A stretch of 52,058 nt of DNA, from assembly GCA_902496455.1 (NCBI GenBank), contig CABVAY010000012.1, positions 1 through 52,058 of the forward strand, in the 5' to 3' direction. The translations under genes and the position numbers were made by a program. This DNA is from an uncultured Collinsella sp. Lineage in GTDB: Bacteria > Actinomycetota > Coriobacteriia > Coriobacteriales > Coriobacteriaceae. The notes beneath the pieces were generated by a model, which did not search any database, was not told the DNA's origin, and saw only the letters and a program-made list of their open reading frames with translations. Positions 36,232 through 44,054 of this stretch are shown here, one piece after another. The number at the start of each line of letters is the position of its first letter. The first letter of the stretch is position 1.

Positions 36232-37081
36232 GTTTGAGTTCAACAAGGGCAAGATGGTCCCGTATCCTTCTGGCGCCATCGTTCCCGACCGCGACCTGGG
36301 CCAGCGCCCGGCGCTCGAGTGCATTCACCTGGGCATTGAATTCGGCGGCCTTAAGGCGGTCGACGACTTTAGCCTAACCATCGGCAAGACCGAGATTGCC
36401 GGTCTCATCGGCCCCAACGGTGCCGGCAAGACCACGGTCTTCAACCTGCTCACCAAGGTGTACCAGCCTACGCACGGCACCATCCTGCTCGACGGTGAGG
36501 ACACTTCGGGCAAGTCGGTCTACCAGGTCAACCGCATGGGTATTGCCCGTACGTTCCAGAACATCCGTCTGTTCAACACCATGACGGTGGAGGACAACGT
36601 TAAGGTCGGCCTGCACAACCAGGAGCGCTACTCCGGCTTTGAGGGCGTGCTGCGCCTGCCGACGTATTGGAAGCACGAGAAGGCCGCCCACGAGCGCGCC
36701 ATGGAGCTGCTGTCCATTTTTGACATGGAGCACCTGGCAAATGAACAGGCCGGCTCGCTTCCTTACGGCGCTCAGCGCCGTCTGGAAATCGTCCGCGCGC
36801 TTGCCACTAACCCCAAGCTGCTGCTGCTCGACGAGCCTGCCGCCGGCATGAACCCGTCCGAGACCGCAGAGCTCATGGCGAACATCGTCAAGATTCGCGA
36901 CACCTTCGGCATCGCCATCATGCTTATCGAGCATGATATGTCGCTCGTTATGAACATCTGCGAGGGCATCTGCGTGCTTAACTTTGGCAAGGTTATCGCC
37001 AAGGGTACGGCGGAGGAAATCCAGAACAACGACGCCGTTATCGAGGCGTATCTGGGTAAGCAGGATAAGGGGGAGAACTAA
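36221..37081 (+). CDS. livG: Branched-chain amino acid ABC transporter ATPase LivG
   Basis: A 286-residue ATPase. Walker A GPNGAGKTT, the LivG-type signature LPYGAQRRLEIVRAL, and Walker B LLLLDEPAAGMNP. The final region with AKGTAEEIQNNDAVIEAYLG is typical. The ATG at 36221 has AAGGAGGTG upstream and lies within livM, implying coupled translation. Confidence 0.95.
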   Translation: MPSKFEFNKGKMVPYPSGAIVPDRDLGQRPALECIHLGIEFGGLKAVDDFSLTIGKTEIAGLIGPNGAGKTTVFNLLTKVYQPTHGTILLDGEDTSGKSVYQVNRMGIARTFQNIRLFNTMTVEDNVKVGLHNQERYSGFEGVLRLPTYWKHEKAAHERAMELLSIFDMEHLANEQAGSLPYGAQRRLEIVRALATNPKLLLLDEPAAGMNPSETAELMANIVKIRDTFGIAIMLIEHDMSLVMNICEGICVLNFGKVIAKGTAEEIQNNDAVIEAYLGKQDKGEN

Positions 37082-37795
37082 ATGGCAGAGCCGATGCTTT
37101 CCGTCTACAACATCAACGTCTGGTACGGCGCCATCCACGCCATCAAGGACATCTCCTTTAACGTTAACGAGGGCGAGATCGTGGCCTTGATTGGTGCCAA
37201 CGGTGCCGGCAAGTCCACAACGCTCAAGACCGTCTCGGGCCTGCTGCGCTCCAAGACCGGCTCCATCAAGTTTATGGGCGAGGACATTACCCATACGCCC
37301 GCTGATAAGCTGGTTGGTAAGGGCCTGGCTCAGGTTCCCGAGGGTCGTCGCGCCTTTTTGCAGATGACGGTCGAGGAGAACCTGGAGATGGGCGCCTATA
37401 CACAGCCCAAGTCCACAATTGCTCCGGGCCTGGAGCGCGTCTACGAGCAGTTCCCGCGCCTGAAGGAACGTCGTCGCCAGGTCGCCGGCACCCTTTCAGG
37501 TGGCGAGCAGCAGATGCTCGTTATGGGGCGCGCCCTTATGAGTAACCCCAAACTGCTTATGCTCGACGAACCTTCCATGGGTCTGGCACCGATTCTGATC
37601 GAACAGATCTTCCAGATTGTCGAGGACCTGCACAAGGCCGGCACCACGGTGCTTCTGGTCGAGCAAAACGCGCAGATGGCGCTTTCCATCGCCACACGCG
37701 GTTACGTGCTCGAGACCGGCAAGATCACCATGACCGGCACCGGCCAAGAGCTCCTGCACGACGATAACGTCCGCAAAGCCTACCTCGGAGGCTAA
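37082..37795 (+). CDS. livF: Branched-chain amino acid ABC transporter ATPase LivF
   Basis: A 237-residue ATPase beginning directly after the livG stop. Walker A GANGAGKST, signature LSGGEQQMLVMGRAL, Walker B LLMLDEPSMGLAP, switch region VLLVEQNAQMAL. Partner of LivG in the heterodimeric motor. A strong terminator follows. Confidence 0.95.
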   Translation: MAEPMLSVYNINVWYGAIHAIKDISFNVNEGEIVALIGANGAGKSTTLKTVSGLLRSKTGSIKFMGEDITHTPADKLVGKGLAQVPEGRRAFLQMTVEENLEMGAYTQPKSTIAPGLERVYEQFPRLKERRRQVAGTLSGGEQQMLVMGRALMSNPKLLMLDEPSMGLAPILIEQIFQIVEDLHKAGTTVLLVEQNAQMALSIATRGYVLETGKITMTGTGQELLHDDNVRKAYLGG

Positions 37796-37805
37796 CCCAC
37801 CTAAC

Positions 37806-37843
37806 AAAAGGGGCGCTGACTATCTCAGTCAGCGCCCCTTTTT
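37806..37843 (+). terminator. Intrinsic terminator of the liv operon
   Basis: A perfect 16-bp stem (37806-37821 with 37827-37842) around a 5-base loop, ending in TTTTT. Confidence 0.92.
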
Positions 37844-37910
37844 AGTTGCGGTGAAATAGGGACTGAATACGGGCTCCAGAGGCCAAATGAGTCCCTATTC
37901 CACCGCAACT
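37844..37910. repeat. Long palindrome with 21-bp arms directly after the liv terminator
   Basis: 37844-37864 and 37890-37910 are inverted copies with 20 of 21 positions matching around a 25-base spacer. Both arms contain AGGGACT/AGTCCCT at the inner edge. It lies in the cutC leader, and no coding function is seen. Confidence 0.75.
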
Positions 37911-37969
37911 TCATGGGGATGTGTGACAATGCCCGTCGGAAAACATCTGCTGTCTTTGGGGGTCTATCT

Positions 37970-38647
37970 ATGCTGTATGAGTTTTGTGCCGAGAACTTTG
38001 AGCGGGTGCCGGCGGCTATCGATGCCGGTGCAAAGCGCATCGAGCTGTGCGATAACCTTGCCGTTGGTGGCACCACGCCTTCGGCCGGCGTTATCAGCGC
38101 TACGACCAACTATGCCCACGAGCACGATGCACGGGTGATGTGCATGATTCGCCCGCGTGGCGGCGACTTTCACTACAACCAGGACGAGTTGCGTATGATG
38201 GAGATGGACCTGGGCCTTGCCGTGAGCGCCGGCGTTGACGGCTTGGCCTTTGGCTGCTGCAAGCCCTGCGCTGGCGGATGGGCACTCGACGAGCTTACGT
38301 TGGGCGCCCTCGTGATGGCCGCGGGCTGCGCGACCGAGGAATGCAAGCGTGAGCCCATCGACATCACCTTCCACATGGCGTTTGATCAGCTCTCGCCCGA
38401 GGCTCAGCTCGACGCGATTGACATACTCGCCGACTGCGGCATCACACGCATCCTGACGCATGGTGGCGCTGCCGGTACGCCGATCGAGGACAACTTCGAA
38501 AACCTGGCCCGCTTGATCGAGTATGCGGGCGACCGCTTGACCATCCTTCCCGGCGGCGGCATTTCCACGGTCAACCGCGATACCGTGGCGGCGGCACTGG
38601 GCGTCTCCGAGCTCCATGGCACCAAGATTGTGCCGCTGGAGGTATAA
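37970..38647 (+). CDS. cutC: CutC family protein
   Basis: A 225-residue TIM-barrel protein: YEFCAENFERVPAAIDAGAKRIELCDNLAVGGTTPSAG at the N-terminus, MIRPRGGDFHY, HMAFDQL and ILTHGGAAGTPIEDN. CutC was named for copper homeostasis, but its enzymatic activity is unresolved. The ATG at 37970 has GGGGG upstream; an open frame begins earlier at 37913 inside the leader. The following gene starts 3 bases after its stop. Confidence 0.88.
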   Translation: MLYEFCAENFERVPAAIDAGAKRIELCDNLAVGGTTPSAGVISATTNYAHEHDARVMCMIRPRGGDFHYNQDELRMMEMDLGLAVSAGVDGLAFGCCKPCAGGWALDELTLGALVMAAGCATEECKREPIDITFHMAFDQLSPEAQLDAIDILADCGITRILTHGGAAGTPIEDNFENLARLIEYAGDRLTILPGGGISTVNRDTVAAALGVSELHGTKIVPLEV

Positions 38648-38650
38648 CCC

Positions 38651-39448
38651 GTGACGCTGGTATTTGACGTTCAGCAGGCGAACGGTAAGCCCGACGACAA
38701 CCGTCGTCCCGGCACCGCGTGCCCCTTTTGCGATACAGAAGGGCTCACCGACATCAATCGCCGTGATGGCGATTGCATTTGGCTCGAGAATAAGTTCAAG
38801 ACCCTGCGCGCCACCCGTCAAACCGTGCTGATCGAGTCGGCCGATCACGATGCCGACCTGGTGACCTATGAGCCGGATGAACTCCACCATGTGATGCGGT
38901 TTGCCCTGGGTTGCTGGCAGCAGATGATCGATTCACAGCAGTATCGAAGCGTGCTCATGTACAAGAACAAGGGTCCGCTCTCGGGCGGTAGCCTCGTTCA
39001 TCCGCACATGCAGATTGTGGGTTTGGAGCAGGAAGACGGCTATGCTTCGCTGGCTTCCGCCAATTTCGAAGGCATCAATGTCTGGCAACAGGGGAGGATC
39101 TCGGCCAACATCTCAACCGAACCCATCATGGGGTTCTTTGAGATCAACGTTTCAGCCCCGCAGGGAATCGCCGCCAGCGATGACACGAGAGACCAAGCCG
39201 AGGCGGATCTCTTCGCCGATGCGATCCAGGTAGCTCTGCGCTATATCCTGAACGAGCACCACGGTGGTCGCGCAGAGTCGTATAACCTGTTCTTCTATCA
39301 CCTGGGCGGTCGGACCATTGCCAAGGCGCTGCCGCGTTGGGTGGTTTCGCCCTACTTTGTCGGCTATCGTTTGGCCCAGGTCAATGCTGAGACAACGCTC
39401 GATATCGATGCTGAGCGCCTGCGTGCGTATCTGGAAACGCTCGTATAG
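38651..39448 (+). CDS. DUF4931 protein, GalT/HIT-like nucleotidyl hydrolase or transferase
   Basis: A 265-residue soluble protein. CPFCDTEG near residue 24 is a zinc-type pair, and GGSLVHPHMQIVG around 113-125 is the H-x-H-x-Q nucleotide-transfer motif of the GalT/HIT superfamily. The C-terminal half is rich in aromatic residues. The GTG at 38651 has GGAGGT upstream. The tight coupling to cutC suggests a shared function, which is not known. A role in nucleotide-sugar or nucleotide turnover is inferred from the motif only. Confidence 0.75.
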   Translation: MTLVFDVQQANGKPDDNRRPGTACPFCDTEGLTDINRRDGDCIWLENKFKTLRATRQTVLIESADHDADLVTYEPDELHHVMRFALGCWQQMIDSQQYRSVLMYKNKGPLSGGSLVHPHMQIVGLEQEDGYASLASANFEGINVWQQGRISANISTEPIMGFFEINVSAPQGIAASDDTRDQAEADLFADAIQVALRYILNEHHGGRAESYNLFFYHLGGRTIAKALPRWVVSPYFVGYRLAQVNAETTLDIDAERLRAYLETLV

Positions 39449-39478
39449 CAAGACTAACACCCGCGTAATGCGGACAGT

Positions 39479-40477
39479 CTAGCGTGCCATGGCGTCGCGG
39501 CCGGCTTCGACGCGCTTGCGCTGGGCGGCGCGCTCCTCGCCGGTCAGACGCTCAAAGAGATGCCCGATAAGCGAGGCGAGTACCTGCTGAAACAGCGTTC
39601 CGCACATGACGGGAAACACGACTTCGCCCGGAAAGTACTGCGTGGCGATGACGGCGCCCGAAGAGATGTTACGCATGCCGCAGGTAAAGCACATGGTGGT
39701 CGTCTCGCTATATGGCAGATGCAGCGCATGGGCGACCAGAAAACCGACGACAAAGCCACTGATGGCGAAGACCAAAATAAAGAGGGCGACTTCCAAGCGC
39801 ACCGCGTTCATGTGCAGCACGTACTCGCTCATGGCGGTGGAGTTGGAGGCGATAACGCCCATCATCATGAATTTGCAGGCGGGCGAGAGCACGGGGGAGA
39901 GCTTCTCGGGTCCCCATCCACGCGTGAGCTCGTTGATCACGATGCCGAGCACGGCGGGGATGGCGATCATAAAGGCCATGTCTTGCATCATGCTCGGCAC
40001 ATCGATCGAGACGGTGGCACCCAGCAAGAGCTTAAGCGTGAGCGGAATCGTCACAGGGGAGATAACCGAGGACGTCAGGATGATGGTGAGCGCGAGCGGG
40101 CCGTTGCCGCCGAACATGCTGATCCACATAAAAGCGGTGACGGCCACGGGCACGCTGTACTCGAGCACGATGCCGCAGACAAGGTTGGGATTGGAGCCAA
40201 AGAATAACGATCCCATGGCATAGGCCGCGATGGGAATAAGCGCCGCCGAGACGAGCAGTGCCAAAATCAGGTGCAGGGGACGGCGGAACACCTCGGCTAC
40301 CTGGTGGAAGGTGTTGCTGAGCGCGCCCTGAAACGTCATAAAGGCGAAGAGGGCGGGAACAATGGGCTTGAGCACGCCGATCTGCTGGGGAAAGAGCACG
40401 CCGAGCGCCACGCAAATCGGAACGATGATCTGCATATGCCCCGCGAGGAACTTTCCCAGTCCGGCCCATTGCCTCAT
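39479..40477 (-). CDS. Bile acid:sodium symporter (BASS/SBF) family transporter
   Basis: A 332-residue protein with about ten membrane helices. The central GIVLEYSVPVAVTAFMWI segment and the late CFTCGMRNISSGAVIATQYFP segment resemble the crossover helices of the BASS fold. The start ATG at 40477 has GGGGG some 12 bases upstream. BASS proteins import bile acids, pantoate, pyruvate or other organic anions; the substrate cannot be assigned. It ends 30 bases from the convergent DUF4931 gene. Confidence 0.8.
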   Translation of the reverse strand: MRQWAGLGKFLAGHMQIIVPICVALGVLFPQQIGVLKPIVPALFAFMTFQGALSNTFHQVAEVFRRPLHLILALLVSAALIPIAAYAMGSLFFGSNPNLVCGIVLEYSVPVAVTAFMWISMFGGNGPLALTIILTSSVISPVTIPLTLKLLLGATVSIDVPSMMQDMAFMIAIPAVLGIVINELTRGWGPEKLSPVLSPACKFMMMGVIASNSTAMSEYVLHMNAVRLEVALFILVFAISGFVVGFLVAHALHLPYSETTTMCFTCGMRNISSGAVIATQYFPGEVVFPVMCGTLFQQVLASLIGHLFERLTGEERAAQRKRVEAGRDAMAR

Positions 40478-40699
40478 ATGTCCCGTGACCCCCTTTATCC
40501 GCGAACTCGTTTGTATGGATATGCTAGACGCTCGTATGCGTCCGTGCGGCTGAAACGCTCGATTATTTCGAGGCCATTACCGCCATCGTTTGCCGAAACC
40601 GCGGCGCACCGCGGCGTTTTGCGTCCGCGCTGCACGGTATAATAAAACCGTTCAACAGATCTGCCTGCCGAAGCGGGCATACACAGAGGACTCATCGCT

Positions 40700-40765
40700 A
40701 TGAACCGTGAGAGGTATCGCGGCGACCTGCCCCTATCGGGGGTGGGTGCCTATGTCATCGCTTAA
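40700..40765 (+). CDS. Possible 21-residue leader ORF overlapping the recJ start
   Basis: ATG at 40700 with AGAGGA eight bases upstream encodes MNRERYRGDLPLSGVGAYVI plus Ala and ends at 40765, inside the first codons of recJ, in another frame. The ribosome site is better than that of recJ, so it may feed ribosomes to recJ by re-initiation. It is too short for a coding test. Confidence 0.25.
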   Translation: MNRERYRGDLPLSGVGAYVIA

Positions 40766-43700
40766 GACGACGCATCGCTGGGCGGTCGCTCAGCAAAACC
40801 CCGAGCTCGAAAAGGAGCTTTCGGCTGGTCTGGGCATTCCCGGGCTGGTGGCGCGCATTATGGTCGCGCACGGCATTGACTCCATCAAAGAGGGCCAATT
40901 GTTTTTGACGCCTTCGCTCGATCGCGACTGGGCCGACCCACTCATTATCCCGGGCATGTCGGTCGTTGCCGACCGCGTCGAGCGTGCTATTCGCAACCAC
41001 GAGCACATTGCAGTCTTTGGCGATTTTGACGTTGACGGTATTACGTCGACCTGCCTGTTGACCGAGGCGCTGCGCACGTTTGGCGCCGATGTCACGCCGT
41101 TTATTCCGCACCGCTTTGATGAGGGCTACGGTCTTTCGCGCGCGGCACTCGACCGCGTTAACGAGCTCGCTCGCCCCCAGCTGATCGTGACCGTCGATAA
41201 CGGCATTGCCGCCAAGGAAGAGGTTTCCTATTTGGAGGACCTGGGGATCGATTTGGTGGTCACGGACCATCACGAGCCCTCCGACCAGGTGCCGCAGGGT
41301 GTGCCCCTGACCGACCCCAAGCTCGAGGACGAGGGCCCCTCGCGCGAGCTTGCCGGTGCTGGTGTGGCGCTCAAGCTGGTGCAAGTCCTGGGTGAGCGCC
41401 TGGGCAAGCCGTCGTATTGGCGTTCGCTAATCGAGGTCGCGGCGCTGGGCACCGTGTCCGACATGATGCCGCTCACGCCCGAGAACCGCGCGCTGGTTGC
41501 CGAGGGCATCCAGCAGATGCGCGTAACCGCTCGCCCCGGCTATATCGCGCTTGCCGCGCTTGCCAAGGCGGACCTTTCGAGCATTACGGCGGATGGCCTG
41601 TCATTCTCGCTCATTCCCCGCTTAAACGCTGCCGGCCGCATGGCCGATCCCAAGCTGGCGCTCGACCTGCTGCTTGCCCGCAATTCCATCGAAGCAAGCG
41701 CGCTGGCGGCTGAGCTCGAGGAAATCAACCGCCAGCGCCGTGAGATCGAGGCGGAGCTCACGCGCGATGCCATGGCAAAGGTCGAGGAGACCTATGACGG
41801 CGGGCGCGCGATCGTTGTGGGCGGCGAAGGCTGGCACGAGGGCGTCAAGGGTATCGTGGCAAGCCGTCTGACCAACCGCTATCACGTGCCGGCGCTGCTG
41901 TTCTCGATCGAGGACGGTATCGCGCGCGGCTCTGGTCGCTCGGTGGGCAAAGTTAACCTGTTTGACGCCGTCGAGCGCTGTTCCGACCTGCTGATTCGTC
42001 GCGGCGGACATGCCGGTGCGGTGGGTGTGACCATCGAGGCATCCAAGCTCGATGAATTCCGTCGTCGCCTTTCCGCCGTGCTATCGGAGATTCCCGCTGA
42101 GGACTTTGAAGACATCGACGAGGTTGCCGCCACGGTCGACCTTTCCGAGCTGAATATCGAGACTATAGAGCAGATTTCCCGCCTTGAGCCGTTTGGCCAG
42201 GGTAATAAGGTGCCGCTGCTGGCTGCCGAGGGCGTGACGATGTGCGATCGCGCCGTGGTGGGTAAGACCGGCGAGCACATGCGCTTTGTGGCGACCGATG
42301 GCGCCGCGAGCGTGCCGGCCATTATGTTCCGCGTGCCGCAAATCGATAAGCTCATCAACTGCGATAGCGCTGTCGACTTGGTGTTCGAGGCCGTTGCCGA
42401 GCATTGGCAGGGGCGTGTGAAGCCCAAGCTCATGATCAAGGATGTTCTGGTCCGCGATACCACGCTGCCCGGCGTCGACGATCCGGCATGCGAGCTTCGT
42501 CGTGGCGTGCAGCCGGCGGATTCTGGCCTGCGCCTGGAGTCGCGCAAGCGCGAGACGCTCGCCCAGCTTTCCTATACCGAGCTCACGCGCTCGCTTATCC
42601 ATAGCTTTATCGGCTCGAACCAGCCGCACCGCGCGCAGGTCGAGGCGCTCGATGCCCTGGCCGATCACCAAAGTGTTCTGGCCGTTATGGGAACGGGGCG
42701 CGGCAAGTCGCTCATCTTCCATGTACATGCCGCGCGTGAGGCGGTGCTTCGCGGACGTGCGAGCATCTTTGTCTATCCGCTGCGTGCGCTTGTTGCCGAC
42801 CAGGCCTATCACCTCTCGTCGACGATGGCATCGCTTGGCATTGGCGTTGGCGTGCTGACCGGCGAGACCGTGGAGGCGGCGCGCGATGACGTGTTTGCCG
42901 GCTTGGCTTCGGGCCGCACTGGCATCGTGCTCACGACGCCCGAGTTCCTGTCCATTCACCGCGACCGCTTTGCGCGTTCGGGGCGCATCGGTTTTGTCGT
43001 TATCGATGAGGCGCATCATGCCGGTCTTGCCAAGGGCGGCGACCGCAGCGCCTATCTCGACATGCCCGATATCCTCAAGGCCCTGGGCGACCCGGTCGTT
43101 CTGGCCGCGACTGCCACCGCAACGGCTCCGGTTGTGGCCGAGCTCGCCCGTGTTCTACCGATTACCCGTACGGTGGTCGACGAGACGGTGCGCGAGAACT
43201 TGCAGCTCGAGGATGACCGAGATCTTGCGAGCCGCGAGAACCGCCTGGTGTCGATCGTGGCGACGGGGGAGAAGACCGTCATTTACGTCAATTCGCGCGA
43301 CCAGTCCGTGGCGCTCGCCAAGACACTACGCAAACGCGTTCCCGACTGTGCGACCCGTATCGCGTTCTATAACGCTGGCCTTACGCGCACCGACCGCCAT
43401 CGCGTAGAGGAGGCGTTTCGAGACGGCAGCCTCAGCTGCATCGTCTCGACATCCGCCTTTGGCGAGGGTGTCAACCTACCCGATATCCGCCATGTCGTGC
43501 TGTACCACATGCCGTTTGGCGGCATTGAGTTCAACCAGATGAGCGGACGTGCCGGCCGCGATGGCCAGCCCGCCGTGATCCATCTGCTCTATTCGTCGCG
43601 CGACGCCCGCATTAACGAGCGCCTGCTCGACTGCTATGCGCCCGAGCGCGACGAGCTCGTCACGCTCTATCGCGCGCTGCAGACCATGTGGCGCTCCAAC

Positions 43701-44039
43701 CGCGGCAAAACCGGGGACGATTCCTTTAGCGCGAGCGATATCGACATCGCGCAGATGTGCCTTGCCATCGATGCGCGCACGCCGGTCGACGAGCGTTCGG
43801 TGGAAAGCGGCCTGGGAATCTTCGAAGAGCTTGGTTTCTGTCGAGTTTCGGGGTTTGACGACACTCGTCGCATCGCGATGGCCGAAAACCCCGGCCGCGT
43901 GCAATTGAGCAGGTCAATTCGCTATTTGGAGGGCTTGCGCTCGCGCATGGAATTTTCGGCTTTCCGGAGCTGGGCGCTCGATTCGTGCGCTTCTGATATG
44001 CTAGCCAAAGTTAACCGCCCGATCGTACCGCGGGCCTAG
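40752..44039 (+). CDS. recJ: RecJ exonuclease fused to a RecQ-like helicase
   Basis: A 1095-residue fusion. Residues about 1-570 are RecJ: motif DFDVDG at 91-96, VTVDNGIAA, DHH at 172-174, the DHHA1 region (GWHEGVKGIVASRL; RRGGHAGAVGVT) and an OB-type end. Residues about 610-1095 are a superfamily 2 helicase of RecQ type: Walker A MGTGRGKS near 647, DEAH at 752, TATATA, and QMSGRAGRDG near 929. The domains normally occur as separate proteins that cooperate in 5' end resection and RecF-pathway repair. The ATG at 40752 follows GGGGTGGG. A small overlapping frame at 40700-40765 precedes it. The helicase C-terminus lacks an obvious zinc-binding or HRDC domain. Confidence 0.92.
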   Translation: MSSLKTTHRWAVAQQNPELEKELSAGLGIPGLVARIMVAHGIDSIKEGQLFLTPSLDRDWADPLIIPGMSVVADRVERAIRNHEHIAVFGDFDVDGITSTCLLTEALRTFGADVTPFIPHRFDEGYGLSRAALDRVNELARPQLIVTVDNGIAAKEEVSYLEDLGIDLVVTDHHEPSDQVPQGVPLTDPKLEDEGPSRELAGAGVALKLVQVLGERLGKPSYWRSLIEVAALGTVSDMMPLTPENRALVAEGIQQMRVTARPGYIALAALAKADLSSITADGLSFSLIPRLNAAGRMADPKLALDLLLARNSIEASALAAELEEINRQRREIEAELTRDAMAKVEETYDGGRAIVVGGEGWHEGVKGIVASRLTNRYHVPALLFSIEDGIARGSGRSVGKVNLFDAVERCSDLLIRRGGHAGAVGVTIEASKLDEFRRRLSAVLSEIPAEDFEDIDEVAATVDLSELNIETIEQISRLEPFGQGNKVPLLAAEGVTMCDRAVVGKTGEHMRFVATDGAASVPAIMFRVPQIDKLINCDSAVDLVFEAVAEHWQGRVKPKLMIKDVLVRDTTLPGVDDPACELRRGVQPADSGLRLESRKRETLAQLSYTELTRSLIHSFIGSNQPHRAQVEALDALADHQSVLAVMGTGRGKSLIFHVHAAREAVLRGRASIFVYPLRALVADQAYHLSSTMASLGIGVGVLTGETVEAARDDVFAGLASGRTGIVLTTPEFLSIHRDRFARSGRIGFVVIDEAHHAGLAKGGDRSAYLDMPDILKALGDPVVLAATATATAPVVAELARVLPITRTVVDETVRENLQLEDDRDLASRENRLVSIVATGEKTVIYVNSRDQSVALAKTLRKRVPDCATRIAFYNAGLTRTDRHRVEEAFRDGSLSCIVSTSAFGEGVNLPDIRHVVLYHMPFGGIEFNQMSGRAGRDGQPAVIHLLYSSRDARINERLLDCYAPERDELVTLYRALQTMWRSNRGKTGDDSFSASDIDIAQMCLAIDARTPVDERSVESGLGIFEELGFCRVSGFDDTRRIAMAENPGRVQLSRSIRYLEGLRSRMEFSAFRSWALDSCASDMLAKVNRPIVPRA

Positions 44040-44054
44040 GGGAAGGGGACCTCG

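Noticed and set aside
34237..36324. Minus-strand open frame of 695 codons
   Set aside because: It lies opposite livH and livM. The translation is a His/Asp/Gly-rich antisense artefact.
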